Source: an uncultured Eubacteriales bacterium
Lineage (GTDB): Bacteria; Bacillota; Clostridia; Peptostreptococcales; Anaerovoracaceae
NCBI GenBank assembly: GCA_902786815.1
Contig: CADADV010000002.1
Location: 62,001-126,000, forward strand
Reading direction: 5' to 3'
Length of the DNA stretch: 64,000 nucleotides
A program made the position numbers and the translations under genes. Below, piece by piece: positions 53,654 to 61,832 of this stretch; within the stretch, counting starts at the first letter, position 1; every line of letters starts with the position of its first letter. The notes below the pieces were generated by a model, which was not told where the DNA came from, did not search any database, and saw only the letters and a list, made by a program, of their open reading frames with translations.

Positions 53654-54766
53654 ATGGCATACATCAAGCACGGCTACCCGAAACTGGTAGTGGATCTGGG
53701 GAAACTCAGACATAATATAGAATACGTGAAAGGTCTCTGCGCCGACGAGGGCGTCGAGATCGCAGGCGTCATCAAAGGCTGCACGGGACTGGTCCCCTGC
53801 GCCCGCGAATACGAAAAAGCAGGCGTGAGATTCATCGCGTCTTCCCGTCTCGAACAGCTGGCCGTGTTGAAAGAGGAAGGGTTCACCACGCCGCTGCTCA
53901 TGGTCCGCATCCCGATGCTCAGCGAGGCCGAGGACATCGTCCGCTACTGCGACTACAGCCTGAACAGCGAGATGGTAGTGCTGCGGGAACTGGATCGCTG
54001 CGCCGGTCTTCAAGGGAAGACACACAACGTCATTCTGATGGCGGACTGCGGCGACCTGCGCGAAGGCTGGTGGGACAAGGACGAAATGGTTGCGGCTGCC
54101 CTGACTGTTGAGAAAGAGCTCGAGCATCTTCATCTGGCGGGCGTCGGCTTCAACGTTGGCTGCTACGGATCCATCGTCGCGACCCCTGAGAAGATCGGCG
54201 AACTGATCGAGGTCGCAGACCGTATCGAGGCTGCCCTCGGCCGTCCGCTGGAGATCCTGTCCGGCGGCGCGACCAGTTCCTTTATGCGCGTCCTGGACGG
54301 CAACCTGCCGGAGCGCGTGAACATGCTGCGCATCGGCGAAGCGATCCTGCTTGCCTACGACCTGCCGGTACTGTACGGGTATGATCTTAGTGAGATGCAT
54401 CAGGACGTGTTCACACTCCAGGCAGAAGTCATCGAGGTCAAAGACAAGCCGTCCCACCCGGTTGGGGAGCGCGGCTTCGACGCCTTCGGTCATCAGATCG
54501 AATATGTGGACCGCGGCATCCGCCGCCGGGCGCTGATCGCCCTCGGCAAGTGCGACTACGGTGATCCGGACGATCTCCTGCCGCGCATGGAAGGCATCGA
54601 GATCCTGGGCGCTTCCTCCGATCACACCATCCTGGACATCCAGGACCTGGTCGATCAAGGCGGTTCCCTTGAAGTTGGCGACATCATCGAGTTCGACCTC
54701 AAGTACTCCACCATGGTGTACCTCACCAACTCCGCGAACATCGAGAAGATATACGTGGGAGAGTGA
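53654..54766 (+). CDS. Fold-III PLP racemase (alanine/ornithine racemase family)
   Basis: A 370-residue protein of the alanine racemase N-domain family. Lys41 in GVIKGCTG is the PLP lysine; GFNVGCYGSI and LRIGEAILLAYD are cofactor-barrel motifs, and a C-terminal beta domain follows. It resembles ornithine racemase (Orr) and the YhfX group more than Alr, so an ornithine, lysine or related basic amino acid racemase is likely; a D-amino acid could be used in catabolism or the cell wall. AAGGAGGGA precedes the ATG. Divergent from hom, single gene with a terminator. Confidence 0.82.
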   Translation: MAYIKHGYPKLVVDLGKLRHNIEYVKGLCADEGVEIAGVIKGCTGLVPCAREYEKAGVRFIASSRLEQLAVLKEEGFTTPLLMVRIPMLSEAEDIVRYCDYSLNSEMVVLRELDRCAGLQGKTHNVILMADCGDLREGWWDKDEMVAAALTVEKELEHLHLAGVGFNVGCYGSIVATPEKIGELIEVADRIEAALGRPLEILSGGATSSFMRVLDGNLPERVNMLRIGEAILLAYDLPVLYGYDLSEMHQDVFTLQAEVIEVKDKPSHPVGERGFDAFGHQIEYVDRGIRRRALIALGKCDYGDPDDLLPRMEGIEILGASSDHTILDIQDLVDQGGSLEVGDIIEFDLKYSTMVYLTNSANIEKIYVGE

Positions 54767-54868
54767 TTGCCGTCTTCTAACGTGCATGACCGCGCATGTG
54801 TCATTCAGGCGCGGCAGCGTTGACTCCACCATAACGCCCTCAGCCGACACTACTAAGTTGAAGAACAG

Positions 54869-54897
54869 ATCCGGGAGAAGCGCCTCCCGGATTTTTC
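54869..54897 (+). terminator. Terminator after the racemase gene
   Basis: ATCCGGGAG (54869-54877) pairs with CTCCCGGAT (54884-54892), followed by TTTTCG. About 100 bases past the stop. Confidence 0.85.
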
Positions 54898-55246
54898 GTT
54901 TGGAAATAGACATTATGGAGCCGGCTGGCTCATATGATCTAAAAAGTCCCTAAAAGTGGAGTAACCCCAAGCTATTCTCCCCTTCTTGCTTGACAATATT
55001 TACCATTTATGGCATATTATACATGCCGTCCAGCCTTTGGATGGGATAATGTAAGCAGGTGTATTCCTTCTCAACGAAAAGTGTATTCCTATAGGAATAC
55101 ATGTTTTCAAGAGAAGGTACAAAAAATCTCCCTTAACTGTCGAAACCTTGTACCTTTTCTGGAATTTGTTTGTTCCTATAGGAATACACTTTTTCGTCAG
55201 AAGGGACACAACGGAAAATCGGCGATTTCAGGAGGGATTTGGGATT
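54898..55246 (+). other. AT-rich leader region with promoter and long palindrome
   Basis: No gene. A TTGACA (54990-54995) and a TATTAT (55015-55020) with a long 19-bp spacer form a candidate promoter. The rest of the leader is filled by the 135-bp imperfect palindrome (55068-55202), and an AGGAGGG ribosome site follows (55230-55236) for the nuclease-like gene. Composition is clearly more AT-rich than its surroundings. Reading frames through the palindrome on both strands are by-products of its symmetry. Confidence 0.6.
55068..55202. repeat. 135-bp imperfect inverted repeat with embedded 20-bp perfect palindrome
   Basis: Arms of 55 bases (55068-55122 and 55148-55202) flank a 25-base centre. 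They match over AACGAAAA(A)GTGTATTCC and CTATAGGAA blocks and again over GAAGGTACAA/TTGTACC at the inner ends. The left arm contains the perfect palindrome TGTATTCCTATAGGAATACA (55082-55101); the right arm has TTCCTATAGGAA (55173-55184). A further GTGTATTCC lies at 55059-55067. As RNA it would be a long hairpin in the leader of the next gene. Confidence 0.85.
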
Positions 55247-56071
55247 ATGAAAGATATGTTCATTGAAGCGATAAAAGTCGAGCAGGAGCGAATTCAGAGG
55301 TTCATTGATTTAAGCCGCTCTGATGCAACCGGGCGAGGCAGTCTGAAGTTGCAGAAACGAGTGCATCAAGTCTATGCCTATGAAAGGTGGCAGAAAAAAG
55401 GAGAACCTGAGCGCATGCTCTATCTCGGACCTCTTGATTCAGCTCCTGTCCGTGAACTCGTTTCCATCAAGTTTCAGGAGAAAAGGTTGGCCCGCCTGCT
55501 CCATGACCGGAAACTACTGCAGAGGCTTGCAAGGCAGTATCAGAAATATGACTTCGCAACGATTCTCTCGGAAATGCCCCGGGCTTATCGTATCGCGTTG
55601 AGGGAGAACTCTTTTAATCAACGCTATGAGGAAGTCCGGAAGTGGGCAAATGCAGACTATCCCAAGAATACATATCCATTTCCCGAAGCGGAGATTTACG
55701 CAGAAGACGGGACCCGCCAGCGTTCCAAGGGGGAGTGCATCTGGTACAACCTGATGAAGGGACGCGGGATTCTGTTCCGCTATGACTGTGCGATGGAAAT
55801 CGTGGATCAGGACGGGAATGTCAGAATGCTTTATCCGGATTTCATGATTCAATGTCTTGATGGAACGATCATTATCATTGAGCATCTTGGGAAACTGAGT
55901 AGTCTCAAGTATGCTATGGATTTCGGTGAGAAATGCCACTGGTACTTTCGGGAAGGCTTTGTTCTGAACAAGAATTTCTTCGTAACAAGTGATGACCCCC
56001 ATTACGGGACTGACAGTCAGCTTATTGCGAAAGTCGTCGATCAGATCGAGCACATGTTTTTCGGATTCTAA
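55247..56071 (+). CDS. Putative PD-(D/E)XK-like nuclease of unknown role
   Basis: A 274-residue protein without a recognised name. The N-terminal half is helical and charged (IEAIKVEQERIQRFIDL...). The C-terminal half reads like a PD-(D/E)XK fold: SKGECIWYNLMKGRGI (an early Glu in a helix), YPDFMIQ (the PD motif), then IIIIEHLGKL, where Glu-His stands in for (D/E)xK. Such EHxG variants recur in uncharacterised clostridial proteins and resemble restriction-endonuclease-like domains. The ATG at 55247 has AGGAGGG ten bases upstream; an upstream frame into the palindrome is rejected. AT-richer than neighbours, alone behind a long palindromic leader: a possible defence or mobile-element gene. Confidence 0.65.
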   Translation: MKDMFIEAIKVEQERIQRFIDLSRSDATGRGSLKLQKRVHQVYAYERWQKKGEPERMLYLGPLDSAPVRELVSIKFQEKRLARLLHDRKLLQRLARQYQKYDFATILSEMPRAYRIALRENSFNQRYEEVRKWANADYPKNTYPFPEAEIYAEDGTRQRSKGECIWYNLMKGRGILFRYDCAMEIVDQDGNVRMLYPDFMIQCLDGTIIIIEHLGKLSSLKYAMDFGEKCHWYFREGFVLNKNFFVTSDDPHYGTDSQLIAKVVDQIEHMFFGF

Positions 56072-56102
56072 AAACCGATGCCGCTACGGGCACCGATTTT
56101 AC
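56070..56102 (+). terminator. Terminator after the nuclease-like gene
   Basis: AAAACCGATGCC pairs, with two wobble pairs, with GGCACCGATTTT (about 56070-56100), ending in a T run directly after the stop codon. Confidence 0.6.
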
Positions 56103-56222
56103 AGAACTATGTCGCTGTGTTACTGCGGGCATTGTCTGGCAGAACTGTGCTGCCATGCGTGCCGCGGACATATCCGGCGGCTTGATTTCGCTGCGTCGCC
56201 GCGGGAACAGGCACGACCAAAT

Positions 56223-56804
56223 CTATTTCGCGCCCCCTGCCGGTTTCTTCGGTTCGGGAATCTCCAGCTCGCCGTTCAGATACTGCTCGATGATCTCGGC
56301 GGCATCCATGATGCAGCCATCGCATGACCGCAGGACTTTCTTCGTGTCGACGCCTTTGATCTCGCGGCAGATGACGGAGCCGTTCTTCTCCGCAAAGGCC
56401 TTGTGCATGGCCTTTGAAACGGCATAGGATTTCTTCTTGGTGGAAGAGTTGCCCGGCTCGGCGCAGGACTCCTTCATGCCGATGACGGCAGTCATGGCTG
56501 AGACAGCGCCGCAAACGCTCATGGTTCCCATTCCGAAGCCAAAGCCTTCCATCATGGCGAAAACTTCCGCTTCATCATATCCGAAATCTGATGCAAAAGC
56601 ACACGCGACTGCCTGCGCGCAGTTGTATTTGCTGTGGTGGTTGATCAGCGCTTTCTGCACCTTCTCGCTCTTGCCCTCCAGCTGCTTCTTCCACGCGTCC
56701 GGATCAGGCTTGGCGGCTGCCGGTGCGGCGTCCGCTGCCGGTGCAGCGCCTGCGGCTCCAGTGGCAGCCGCTGCAGTATCACATAACTTCGTTACATCAC
56801 TCAT
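56223..56804 (-). CDS. C_GCAxxG_C_C family redox protein
   Basis: A 193-residue protein of a family defined by spaced cysteines. Seen here: YNCAQAVACAF, MSVCGAVSAMT (the CGA pattern), ESCAEPG, VICREIKG and RSCDGCIMDAAE. Family members are small helical proteins often next to redox enzymes and are thought to be redox-active or metal-binding; no reaction is established. Residues 10-33 are an Ala/Pro-rich segment not typical of the family. It is last in the murE-oxidoreductase operon, 33 bases after the FAD enzyme, with a GAGGAGG ribosome site. Confidence 0.82.
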   Translation of the reverse strand: MSDVTKLCDTAAAATGAAGAAPAADAAPAAAKPDPDAWKKQLEGKSEKVQKALINHHSKYNCAQAVACAFASDFGYDEAEVFAMMEGFGFGMGTMSVCGAVSAMTAVIGMKESCAEPGNSSTKKKSYAVSKAMHKAFAEKNGSVICREIKGVDTKKVLRSCDGCIMDAAEIIEQYLNGELEIPEPKKPAGGAK

Positions 56805-56837
56805 AGTGTTTCCTCCTCAACTGGCTTGGTCAACAGA

Positions 56838-58217
56838 TCAATACTTCTCTGCCAGGATCCTGGCGACGTGCACGCCGCTGGCGGACGCCTGGGACAGGGA
56901 ATGGGTCACGCCGGATCCATCGCCCAGTGCGTACATGCGCGGCACGGATGTCTCCAGATTGCCGTCGACCTTAACGACGGAATTGTAGAACTTGACCTCG
57001 ACGCCGTAGAGCAGCGTGTCTTCGTTGGCTGTTCCCGGCGCGATCTTGTCCAGCGCGTAGATCATCTCGATGATGTCGTCCAGCTGGCGCTTCGGGATGA
57101 CCAGGGAAAGGTCACCCGGCGTTGCCTGCAGTGTCGGCTGTGTGAAGCACTTGCGCATTCTGCGTTCGCTGGAGCGACGTCCTTTGACCAGATCGCCGAA
57201 CCGCTGGAGCAGCACGCCTCCGCCCAGCATATTAGAAAGCTTGGCGATGGATTCGCCGTACTCGTTGCTGTCGTCGAACGGCTCCGTGAAGTGGTTCGAT
57301 ACGAGCAGCGCGAAGTTGGTGTTCTGCGTATGCAGGGACGGGTCGTCGTAGCTGTGCCCGTTGACGGTGACGATGCCGTTGGTGTTTTCGGATACGACCT
57401 CGCCGTACGGATTCATGCAGAATGTCCTGACCAGGTCATTGTATTTATCTGTCTGGTAGATGATCTTGCTCTCATAAACATCATCTGTAATGTGCTTGAA
57501 GATCTCCGCCGGCAGCTCGACGCGGACGCCGATGTCTACGCGGTTCTTCTTTTGTTCCACGCCCATCTTGTCGCAGATCTGGGAGATCCACTTGGAGCCG
57601 GAACGCCCGGTGGCCAGCACCAGATCCTTGCAGCGGAATGCTTCTCCGGCGGAGGTGGTCACGATAAAGGATCCGTCCTCTTCCCGCGTCACATCGGAAA
57701 CAACCGTGTGGAACTGCATGTCGATTTTGTCTTTGCAGTAGTTGTACATTTCGCCGAGGATCCTGACGTTGCGGTCTGTGCCCAGATGCCGGACCTTGGC
57801 TTCCAGCAGATGCAGGTCGTACTTGAGGCACTCGGTCTTCAACTGTGAGTTGCCGGTGGAGTAGAGTTTGGCAGATGCTCCGCCCATGCTGCAGAGGACT
57901 TCATCCACATACTCCATGAGTTCCATGGCCTTGTCTACGCCGACGTAGTTGTGCAGATCGCCGCCGAACTGTGTTGTGATGTTGTACTTTCCATCAGACA
58001 GAGTTCCCGCGCCGCCGTATCCGTTCATGATATGGCACGGATTGCACTTGACGCAGCTCTTCGTCAGTCCACGCTTGATCGGGCAGACTCTCTCTTCAAG
58101 CCGGCTGCCCTTGTCCAGGACCAGCACCTTCGCGTTCACGTTCAGCTTAGCCAGTTCGTAGCTCATGAATACGCCGCTGGCGCCAGCTCCTGCTATGATA
58201 ATGTCATACTGTTTCAT
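56838..58217 (-). CDS. FAD-dependent oxidoreductase with Cys-rich motif
   Basis: A 459-residue flavoprotein. DIIIAGAGASGVFMSYELAKL is the FAD Rossmann loop and LATGRSGSKWI a second dinucleotide-type motif; YALGDGSGVTHSLSQASASGVHVAR is the C-terminal FAD segment. Residues about 45-62 hold four cysteines (Cys-x9-Cys-x2-Cys-x2-Cys), a pattern suited to an iron-sulphur cluster or metal site. Similar proteins are annotated only as uncharacterised FAD dehydrogenases. Its ATG overlaps the murE stop by four bases. With the downstream cysteine-rich protein it may form a redox pair. Confidence 0.85.
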   Translation of the reverse strand: MKQYDIIIAGAGASGVFMSYELAKLNVNAKVLVLDKGSRLEERVCPIKRGLTKSCVKCNPCHIMNGYGGAGTLSDGKYNITTQFGGDLHNYVGVDKAMELMEYVDEVLCSMGGASAKLYSTGNSQLKTECLKYDLHLLEAKVRHLGTDRNVRILGEMYNYCKDKIDMQFHTVVSDVTREEDGSFIVTTSAGEAFRCKDLVLATGRSGSKWISQICDKMGVEQKKNRVDIGVRVELPAEIFKHITDDVYESKIIYQTDKYNDLVRTFCMNPYGEVVSENTNGIVTVNGHSYDDPSLHTQNTNFALLVSNHFTEPFDDSNEYGESIAKLSNMLGGGVLLQRFGDLVKGRRSSERRMRKCFTQPTLQATPGDLSLVIPKRQLDDIIEMIYALDKIAPGTANEDTLLYGVEVKFYNSVVKVDGNLETSVPRMYALGDGSGVTHSLSQASASGVHVARILAEKY

Positions 58218-59740
58218 TTCAGTTCCTCCAATATTTCCTTGATCAGGACGCGTTCGTCCATGTCGTATTTCACACCGTTGATTTCCTGGTAAGTCTCATG
58301 GCCTTTGCCTGCGCAGATGATGATGTCGCCCGGCTCGCCGTGCTCGATGGCGTACTTCATGGCGTCTTTGCGGTTGATGATCTCCACGTACTTGCCGTCG
58401 GTTTTGCTGATGCCGGTCTTGATGTCATCAATGATCGCCTGCGGATCTTCGTTTCTCGGATTGTCGCTGGTGATGATGGTCAGGTCCGCCAGTTTGCCGG
58501 AGACTTCTCCCATCTCGAAGCGTCTGTCGCGGGCGCGGTTTCCGCCGCATCCGAAGACGGTCACGAGCCTGTGCGGATTGTATTCGCGCAAAGTCTCGAG
58601 CAGGCTCTGCAGTGCCATTGCGTTATGGGCGTAATCGATCATCAATGCAAAATCATCACTGACTTTGATGAGTTCGACGCGGCCTTTCACATGGATGCCC
58701 TTCAGCGCTTCCGTGATCGCTTCAGGACTGACGCCGAAGTGTCTGCAGATGGCGATGGCCGTCAGGGAATTGTAGACGCTGAACTTGCCCGGAATGTCGA
58801 TCTCCACCGGGAAGTCCATCATGCCCTTCACGTGGTATTTGATGCCCAGATATCCCGGACGGGATACGAGTTCCATGTCCTCTGCCCTGAGGTCGGCCGC
58901 AGGGTCGACCAGCTTCGGAGCATCTGCGCTGCTGCCCGGTTCGCTTCCTGGAGCACCGATTCCGTAAGTCTCGATTTGACAGCCTGCTCCCTCCAGGATC
59001 TGCGCCAGATGCTCATCGTCACGGTTGACGATTCCCACGCGGCACTGATTAAGGAGCATCTTCTTGCACTCGAGGTAGTGCTCGAAATCACGGTGCTCGT
59101 TCGGCCCGATGTGGTCAGGCTCAATGTTGGTGAAGATACCGAAGTCAAAGGTGAATCCTGCTGTCCGGTGGAGCATGAACCCCTGTGACGATGCTTCCAT
59201 GACGACGCAGTCGCAGCCGTTCTCCACCATCTCGGCGAAGTACTTCTGGACCAGATAGGACTCCGGCGTTGTATTTGCTGCCGGGATGGTCCGTGAACCG
59301 GTATCCGCTTCAATGGTTCCGATCAGGCCCACTTTGTGGCCGGTGTTTTCCAGGATCGCCTTGACCATGTAGGTCGTGGTGGTTTTGCCTTTGGTGCCGG
59401 TGATGCCGATGGTCTTCAGTTTCTCTGCCGGGTGACCGAACCAGGCTGCGCTGATGCATGCCAGTGCGTAGCGGCTGTCCGGGACTTTCACGACTGCAGG
59501 CGCTGTGCCAGCCGGCAGTTCGATCTCATCCTCGACGACGATGACTGCCGCGCCTTTCGCAGCAACATCCGGCGCGAATTTGTGGCCGTCCGCCACGGCA
59601 CCCTTGATGCAGGTGAACAGAACCCCGGGCTCTGCCTTTCTGGAATCGAGGACAATGTCCGCCACATCCGTATCCAGGCCTGCCGGCCCCTCGTTCAGTA
59701 TTTCATAGTTCAGATCTTTCAGTAAATCTCTCAGTTTCAT
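58214..59740 (-). CDS. murE: UDP-N-acetylmuramyl-tripeptide synthetase (meso-DAP-adding)
   Basis: Mur ligase adding the third residue to the peptidoglycan stem. The ATP loop GITGTKGKTTTTYM, EASSQGFMLHRTAGF, FTNIEPDHIG and the C-terminal GCGGNRARDRR are family motifs. SDNPRNEDP carries the DNPR sequence diagnostic of meso-diaminopimelate specificity, agreeing with ddh here. Length 508 is normal. GGAGG lies 14 bases before the ATG, longer than usual; at normal distance sits a five-codon frame (ATG to TGA) whose stop overlaps the murE ATG. An extended -10 (TGCTATAAT) precedes it. Co-transcribed with two redox genes. Confidence 0.96.
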   Translation of the reverse strand: MKLRDLLKDLNYEILNEGPAGLDTDVADIVLDSRKAEPGVLFTCIKGAVADGHKFAPDVAAKGAAVIVVEDEIELPAGTAPAVVKVPDSRYALACISAAWFGHPAEKLKTIGITGTKGKTTTTYMVKAILENTGHKVGLIGTIEADTGSRTIPAANTTPESYLVQKYFAEMVENGCDCVVMEASSQGFMLHRTAGFTFDFGIFTNIEPDHIGPNEHRDFEHYLECKKMLLNQCRVGIVNRDDEHLAQILEGAGCQIETYGIGAPGSEPGSSADAPKLVDPAADLRAEDMELVSRPGYLGIKYHVKGMMDFPVEIDIPGKFSVYNSLTAIAICRHFGVSPEAITEALKGIHVKGRVELIKVSDDFALMIDYAHNAMALQSLLETLREYNPHRLVTVFGCGGNRARDRRFEMGEVSGKLADLTIITSDNPRNEDPQAIIDDIKTGISKTDGKYVEIINRKDAMKYAIEHGEPGDIIICAGKGHETYQEINGVKYDMDERVLIKEILEELK

Positions 59741-59830
59741 ATTATTTTCATTTGCCTCCGTTGCAATATTAATCCATTATGATTATAGCACAAACTGCTA
59801 TTGATGTGGGAGTAAACAAAACTGTGGAAA

Positions 59831-59866
59831 TAAACAAACTCCGGGAGGTCTGGTCCCGGAGTTTTG
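59831..59866 (-). terminator. Terminator after the anti-sigma gene
   Basis: AAACTCCGGGA (59836-59846) pairs with TCCCGGAGTTT (59854-59864). On the minus strand GTTTGTTTATTT follows. It ends the PepSY-sigma-anti-sigma operon about 90 bases past its stop. Confidence 0.75.
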
Positions 59867-59904
59867 TTTATGTCCGTGTATGCGGCGATCCGAATCTGTC
59901 GCCA

Positions 59905-60170
59905 TCGGTCGTCATCGTCATCGGTCGTCACCGTCATCAGTCATCGTCATCAGTCGTCATCGTCGTCATCATCGTCATCATCATCGTCATCGTCGTCATG
60001 ATCATCGTCGTGGTCGTCGTCATCATCATGATCGTCGTCATCATCATGATCGTCGTCATCATCATGATCGTCGTCATCGACATCATCCCGATCATCGTCA
60101 TCGCGGTCATCCGCATCGTCGTCGTCATCCGCGTCATCGTCATCATCGTCATCGTCATCGACGTCATCCT
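59905..60170. repeat. Asp/His-coding tandem repeat extending past the anti-sigma stop
   Basis: GAT/GAC-rich repeats encode the anti-sigma tail. Four clear 18-bp units (Asp5-His) lie near 60010-60080, flanked by pure Asp runs. The same GATGAC pattern continues about 45 bp beyond the stop codon (59905-59949) but out of frame, as if a slip shortened an older, longer tail. Confidence 0.8.
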
Positions 60171-61302
60171 CGGATTCGATGATCTCGCCGGTTTCGGCGT
60201 TGATGTCATATTCGTACTCACGGCCCCCTGCTGTGAATTCGACTTCGTAGGTGATGATGCCGTCGTCGCAGTCGAACTCAGCGCGGACTGCATCCGGCTG
60301 CACGTCTGTGCGGCCCGCTTTCTGCAGGGCGATCGCCTTTGCTTCATCTTCGGAAATGTACTTGCTCGTGTTCGCACTGCCATAGGAATCATCGGTTTTG
60401 ACGCCCCGCTCCTGACTCAGCAGAATCAGTTCCTGTGTCGGCAGGCTAAGCAGCGCCTCCTCAGTCATGTGCTTGCTGCCGGTCGCCAGCAGGTTCTTGA
60501 TCAGCCAGGCTTTGCCCGGTGAAATCCCGTTTTCTGACGCAAAGGCTTCCAGTTCCTGATCGTCGCCGACATACTGTCCCAGAACAGCCCCAATGACTTC
60601 GGAATCTCCGATCGAGTCATTCAAATCACTCGAGATCATGTGCTCGATTTCCTGTCCGCCGGCCTTATCTTCTGACCGGACTGAAACGAGTACGGAATTG
60701 GTCAGCTCCGAAAGATACCCCTGCCGCACCATCGACCCGATCAGCGCATTGCAGGCAACCTTGACATCAGTCCCGGCCAGATCCATTCCATCCAGGATCG
60801 CTGTCCCGTCCTCGTTCAGGGCTTTCGCTTCGATCACGTCCTGATCCTTGTTGATGGACAGCTCCACGCTCGGATTCACGTCAAGATTCACGACCGCGAA
60901 CACATCGTTCTGGCTTTTGTTGAACATCGTGAAGGCGCCCGTGAAGATCATCACGGCTGCGGCGCATGCTGCAAATGCCTGATACCATCTGCGGCGTTTG
61001 CGCCTCGATGCCGCGATCTGTCTGGCCGCTGCAGCCTCTGATGCGGCCAGCGCCTGACCAAGTCCGGAGATCTCCAATTCGGTTTCCGCTGCAGCCACTT
61101 CGCCGGCTGCCATTTCTACGCCTGCTGCCGCCTCTGCACCGGCCCCTGCAAATTCCGCAGCCGCTGTCAGTTCCTGCTCCGCCGCTGCCTGCTCCTGCGC
61201 GATCTCCGCCATCAGCTCATCTAAAATATCGGGGGTGGATTCTTCGACTGCCTGTTTCAGATAACGTTCGATTTTCTCGCCTGTCATTTTTTCTGCCATC
61301 AT
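59950..61302 (-). CDS. RsgI-like membrane anti-sigma factor with PepSY domain and Asp/His tail
   Basis: A 450-residue protein. The cytosolic N-terminus (EKIERYLKQAVEESTPDILDELM) and an Ala/Glu-rich stretch precede one membrane helix (about residues 106-125). Outside is an RsgI-type region (VVNLDVNPSVELSINKDQDVIEAKALNEDG), then a PepSY domain (about 310-375). The last ~75 residues are almost only Asp with spaced His. RsgI proteins hold a sigma factor at the membrane and release it on an outside signal. Overlap of four bases with the sigma gene supports this. The tail could bind Ca2+ or transition metals (inference). Confidence 0.85.
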   Translation of the reverse strand: MMAEKMTGEKIERYLKQAVEESTPDILDELMAEIAQEQAAAEQELTAAAEFAGAGAEAAAGVEMAAGEVAAAETELEISGLGQALAASEAAAARQIAASRRKRRRWYQAFAACAAAVMIFTGAFTMFNKSQNDVFAVVNLDVNPSVELSINKDQDVIEAKALNEDGTAILDGMDLAGTDVKVACNALIGSMVRQGYLSELTNSVLVSVRSEDKAGGQEIEHMISSDLNDSIGDSEVIGAVLGQYVGDDQELEAFASENGISPGKAWLIKNLLATGSKHMTEEALLSLPTQELILLSQERGVKTDDSYGSANTSKYISEDEAKAIALQKAGRTDVQPDAVRAEFDCDDGIITYEVEFTAGGREYEYDINAETGEIIESEDDVDDDDDDDDDADDDDDADDRDDDDRDDVDDDDHDDDDDHDDDDDHDDDDDHDDDHDDDDDDDDDDDDDDD

Positions 61303-61832
61303 TCCTCCCCCCTTCCTTCGATTTCTTTTCTCATTTTGGCCAATGAACGTTTGTACTTGGACGTTACAGTACCCGTCGGAAGATCCAGAAGCTCCGCGAT
61401 TTCCCTGTGCTTCATGCCGGTCAGTGCATGCAGGACCACGATCTGTCTGTCCTCGAAGGGCAGCATATCCAGCGCCTTCTGCAAAACCATCCGGTCCACG
61501 GTCTGCTCGCCTTCGTTGACGTGCAGCAGGTCTTCGTATTGGGAGATATCTTCGCAGATGTCACCGCTTTTCAGCTTGGTGTAACAGAGATTCCGGACGA
61601 TCGTCAGTATCCAGGCCATGGGCTTGCCCATCGGCTTGTAAGCAGCCGCGCTTCTGTGGATCCTGAGGTAGGCGTCGTGCATGACGTTCTCCGCATCATG
61701 CACGTTCCGCAGGATCGACAGGGCGAACCCGTAAACAGCGCTCGAGGTCTGTTCATACAGATCCCGGAAGGCATCATTGTCGCCTTCCGCCATCCGCAGT
61801 ATTAATTTTTCATCGAGTTCCAATGTATTCAT
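61299..61832 (-). CDS. ECF-type RNA polymerase sigma factor
   Basis: A 177-residue sigma-70 family protein with only regions 2 and 4. Region 2 shows FRDLYEQTSSAVYGFALSIL and HDAENVMHDAYLRIH; region 4 shows LPFEDRQIVVLHALTGMKHREIAELLDLPTGTVTSKYKRSL, the -35-binding helix-turn-helix. It starts inside the upstream PepSY gene (23-base overlap) and ends four bases into the anti-sigma gene, so all three products are coupled. It probably directs its own operon, but no clear ECF promoter was found. The signal may be metal, envelope stress or a polysaccharide. Confidence 0.92.
   Translation of the reverse strand: MNTLELDEKLILRMAEGDNDAFRDLYEQTSSAVYGFALSILRNVHDAENVMHDAYLRIHRSAAAYKPMGKPMAWILTIVRNLCYTKLKSGDICEDISQYEDLLHVNEGEQTVDRMVLQKALDMLPFEDRQIVVLHALTGMKHREIAELLDLPTGTVTSKYKRSLAKMRKEIEGRGEE

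Noticed and set aside
55148..55246. Longer start for the nuclease-like protein within the right palindrome arm
   Set aside because: The extra 33 residues are a translation of the inverted repeat and no ribosome site precedes that ATG; the ATG at 55247 has AGGAGGG.
59779..60522. Plus-strand frame rich in Val/Ile (and another in His/Arg) over the Asp-tail repeat
   Set aside because: They are other-frame readings of the GAT/GAC repeat; the minus-strand anti-sigma gene explains the DNA.
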